Part shown: piece after piece, positions 63,299-64,000 of the stretch | Layout: the number at the start of each line of letters is the position of its first letter | How positions within the stretch are numbered: position 1 is the stretch's first letter | NCBI RefSeq assembly: GCF_008274585.1 | Contig: NZ_VTRT01000002.1 | Location: 248,001 to 312,000, forward strand | Origin: Pedobacter sp. BS3 | Lineage (GTDB): Bacteria > Bacteroidota > Bacteroidia > Sphingobacteriales > Sphingobacteriaceae | Direction of reading: 5' to 3' | DNA length: 64,000 bases | Translations under genes and position numbers: made by a program | The notes under the pieces: model-generated | What the model saw: the letters and a program-made list of their open reading frames with translations, nothing else | What the model was told of the DNA's origin: nothing | Database searches by the model: none

Positions 63299-63480
63299 TC
63301 AAAAGTTAAAAGTCAAAAGTTAAAAGTCAAAAGTTAAAAGTCAAAAGTTAAAAGTCAAAAGTTAAAAGTCAAAAGTTAAAAGTCAAAAGTTAAAAGTCAA
63401 AAGTTAAAAGTCAAAAGTTAAAAGTCAAAAGTTAAAAGTTAAAAGTTAAAAGTTAAAAGTCAAAAGTTAAAAGTCAAAAG
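63299..63480. repeat. Heptanucleotide array, 26 units (YYAAAAG)
   Basis: 182 bp with no slip in register. The first 20 units alternate TCAAAAG and TTAAAAG exactly, making ten 14-bp dimers; three extra TTAAAAG units and a last alternation follow. This is the longest and least degraded array in the window. Confidence 0.97.
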
Positions 63481-63692
63481 TTGAACGTAGTACCCCCTCC
63501 CGGGTAATTCGGGGTTCGGGGTTAAAAATTAAAATTATTAAAGAGCCCTGTATAAAAATAAAGCTCACCAAAGCACAAATCAAATATGAAAAAAATGGAT
63601 GAAATTTAGCTAAGCGATTATTTAAAATCGGGCAAACACATTTCTATGTCTGTATACCCCGAAAACTATCCTTAACCGGGTAGCTTTTCTGC
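63481..63692. other. Gap between heptamer array and UbiD-like gene
   Basis: A CCCGG-GTAAT-TCGGGG hairpin variant (63499-63514) opens it. The rest is AT-rich with no ORF beyond a few codons. I see nothing else. Confidence 0.5.
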
Positions 63693-64000
63693 TCAAATAA
63701 TACCGTATAATGAGCCGCCCTTTTCGCCCAAACGGTCTACCCTTTTCTCTACAGCCTCATCTTTAATCAACGGCGGAGCGTGATGCGGCTTGCTACGGGC
63801 ATCAATGATGAGCGGGCCTTTACAGCCCCAGTGCTTATGCTCAATAAAGCTGTTCATGCCATGTACATCATGCGATGGATTACTGCGGGTAAACGTTACC
63901 CACACAAAATTGCTGATATTCTCGGCTGTAAAACCGGCATCATCGCATAGCACCAATAAAGGTAATCCCGGTAAACTTTCTATACCAGGCGCTTTATTCA
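63693..64000 (-). CDS. UbiD-type decarboxylase, C-terminal fragment (runs off right edge)
   Basis: The last 102 codons of a gene that begins beyond the window. The segment NKAPGIESLPGLPLLVLCDD then FTAENISNFVWVTFTRSNPS and HWGCKGPLIIDARSKPHHAP matches the C-terminus of UbiD-family prenylated-FMN decarboxylases. The R in FTRSNP and the final basic-acidic ERRVDRLG-like tail (EKRVDRLGEKG) agree. The family decarboxylates aromatic or alpha,beta-unsaturated acids, including quinone precursors. Substrate cannot be judged from this part. Confidence 0.85.
   Translation of the reverse strand, partial: NKAPGIESLPGLPLLVLCDDAGFTAENISNFVWVTFTRSNPSHDVHGMNSFIEHKHWGCKGPLIIDARSKPHHAPPLIKDEAVEKRVDRLGEKGGSLYGII

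Noticed and set aside
63299-63480. CRISPR-like regular array
   Set aside because: The period is 7 bp with no unique spacers, so it is a simple tandem repeat and not a CRISPR.
1-64000. tRNA, rRNA and riboswitch candidates
   Set aside because: No TPsiC/D-loop pattern, no rRNA segment and no known riboswitch core was seen in any gap; a tRNAscan or Infernal run would be decisive.

Overview
The window is chromosomal DNA of a Bacteroidota bacterium, most likely a Sphingobacteriaceae member of the Pedobacter/Mucilaginibacter type (inference). The evidence is Bacteroidota -7 promoter elements (TAnnTTTG) ahead of many genes, a weak Shine-Dalgarno signal throughout, a long multi-S1 RpsA, a TPR / beta-barrel / HU-SPOR / exbB-exbD-tonB block, a DUF6266 fragment, a LytS/LytTR pair, and a GyrA and AlaRS of Bacteroidota type. 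I saw no rRNA, tRNA, CRISPR array, prophage or intact insertion sequence.

Layout. 1-5012: start of a GH1 beta-glucosidase (runs off the left edge), a mutarotase, a DEAD-box helicase and two tandem TPR paralogues. 5174-9150: gyrA, then a NUDIX gene and pyrE whose divergent start codons share a CATG. 9445-12502: small envelope and hypothetical genes with an EVE-domain protein. 12675-17483: an ABC importer (ATPase, permease, lipoprotein) and a methionine-salvage-like aminotransferase / omega-amidase pair. 17723-23968: a membrane protein, an Lrp regulator, a chromate transporter with a TPR partner, an etfB relic beside a bifunctional nuclease, and folC. 24084-32144: envelope energisation block. 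32275-33785: pyrR-pyrB. 34048-38584: lipoprotein, truncated DUF6266 gene, AlkZ-like winged-helix protein and rpsA. 38859-46986: a secreted propeller-like protein, a MacAB-TolC type exporter, and a divergent LytS/LytTR two-component system. 47055-52790: an exonuclease with a tiny membrane-protein partner, a glutamate synthase-like protein, asnS and lpxR. 53059-58246: PagL-like deacylase, OmpA lipoprotein, SelW-like protein, purM and an SGNH hydrolase. 58455-64000: YdcF, alaS, an aldo/keto reductase and the C-terminus of a UbiD-type decarboxylase (runs off the right edge).

How genes work together. pyrE, pyrR-pyrB and purM serve nucleotide synthesis. rpsA, asnS, alaS and gyrA are core information-processing genes. 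The ExbB/ExbD/TonB block with its barrel, TPR and SPOR partners, the MacAB-TolC pump, OmpA and two unrelated lipid A deacylases form a strong outer-membrane theme.

The most unusual material is intergenic. At least 17 gaps hold heptanucleotide arrays with different words but a strict 7-bp period. Two of them keep their register while the word changes completely. Several hairpin families are also dispersed, including one whose stem base pairs covary between copies. Other notable points are the etfB gene relic that kept a textbook promoter, and three genes (pyrE, purM, selW-like) whose -7 element ends 4-5 nt before the ATG, predicting leaderless mRNAs.
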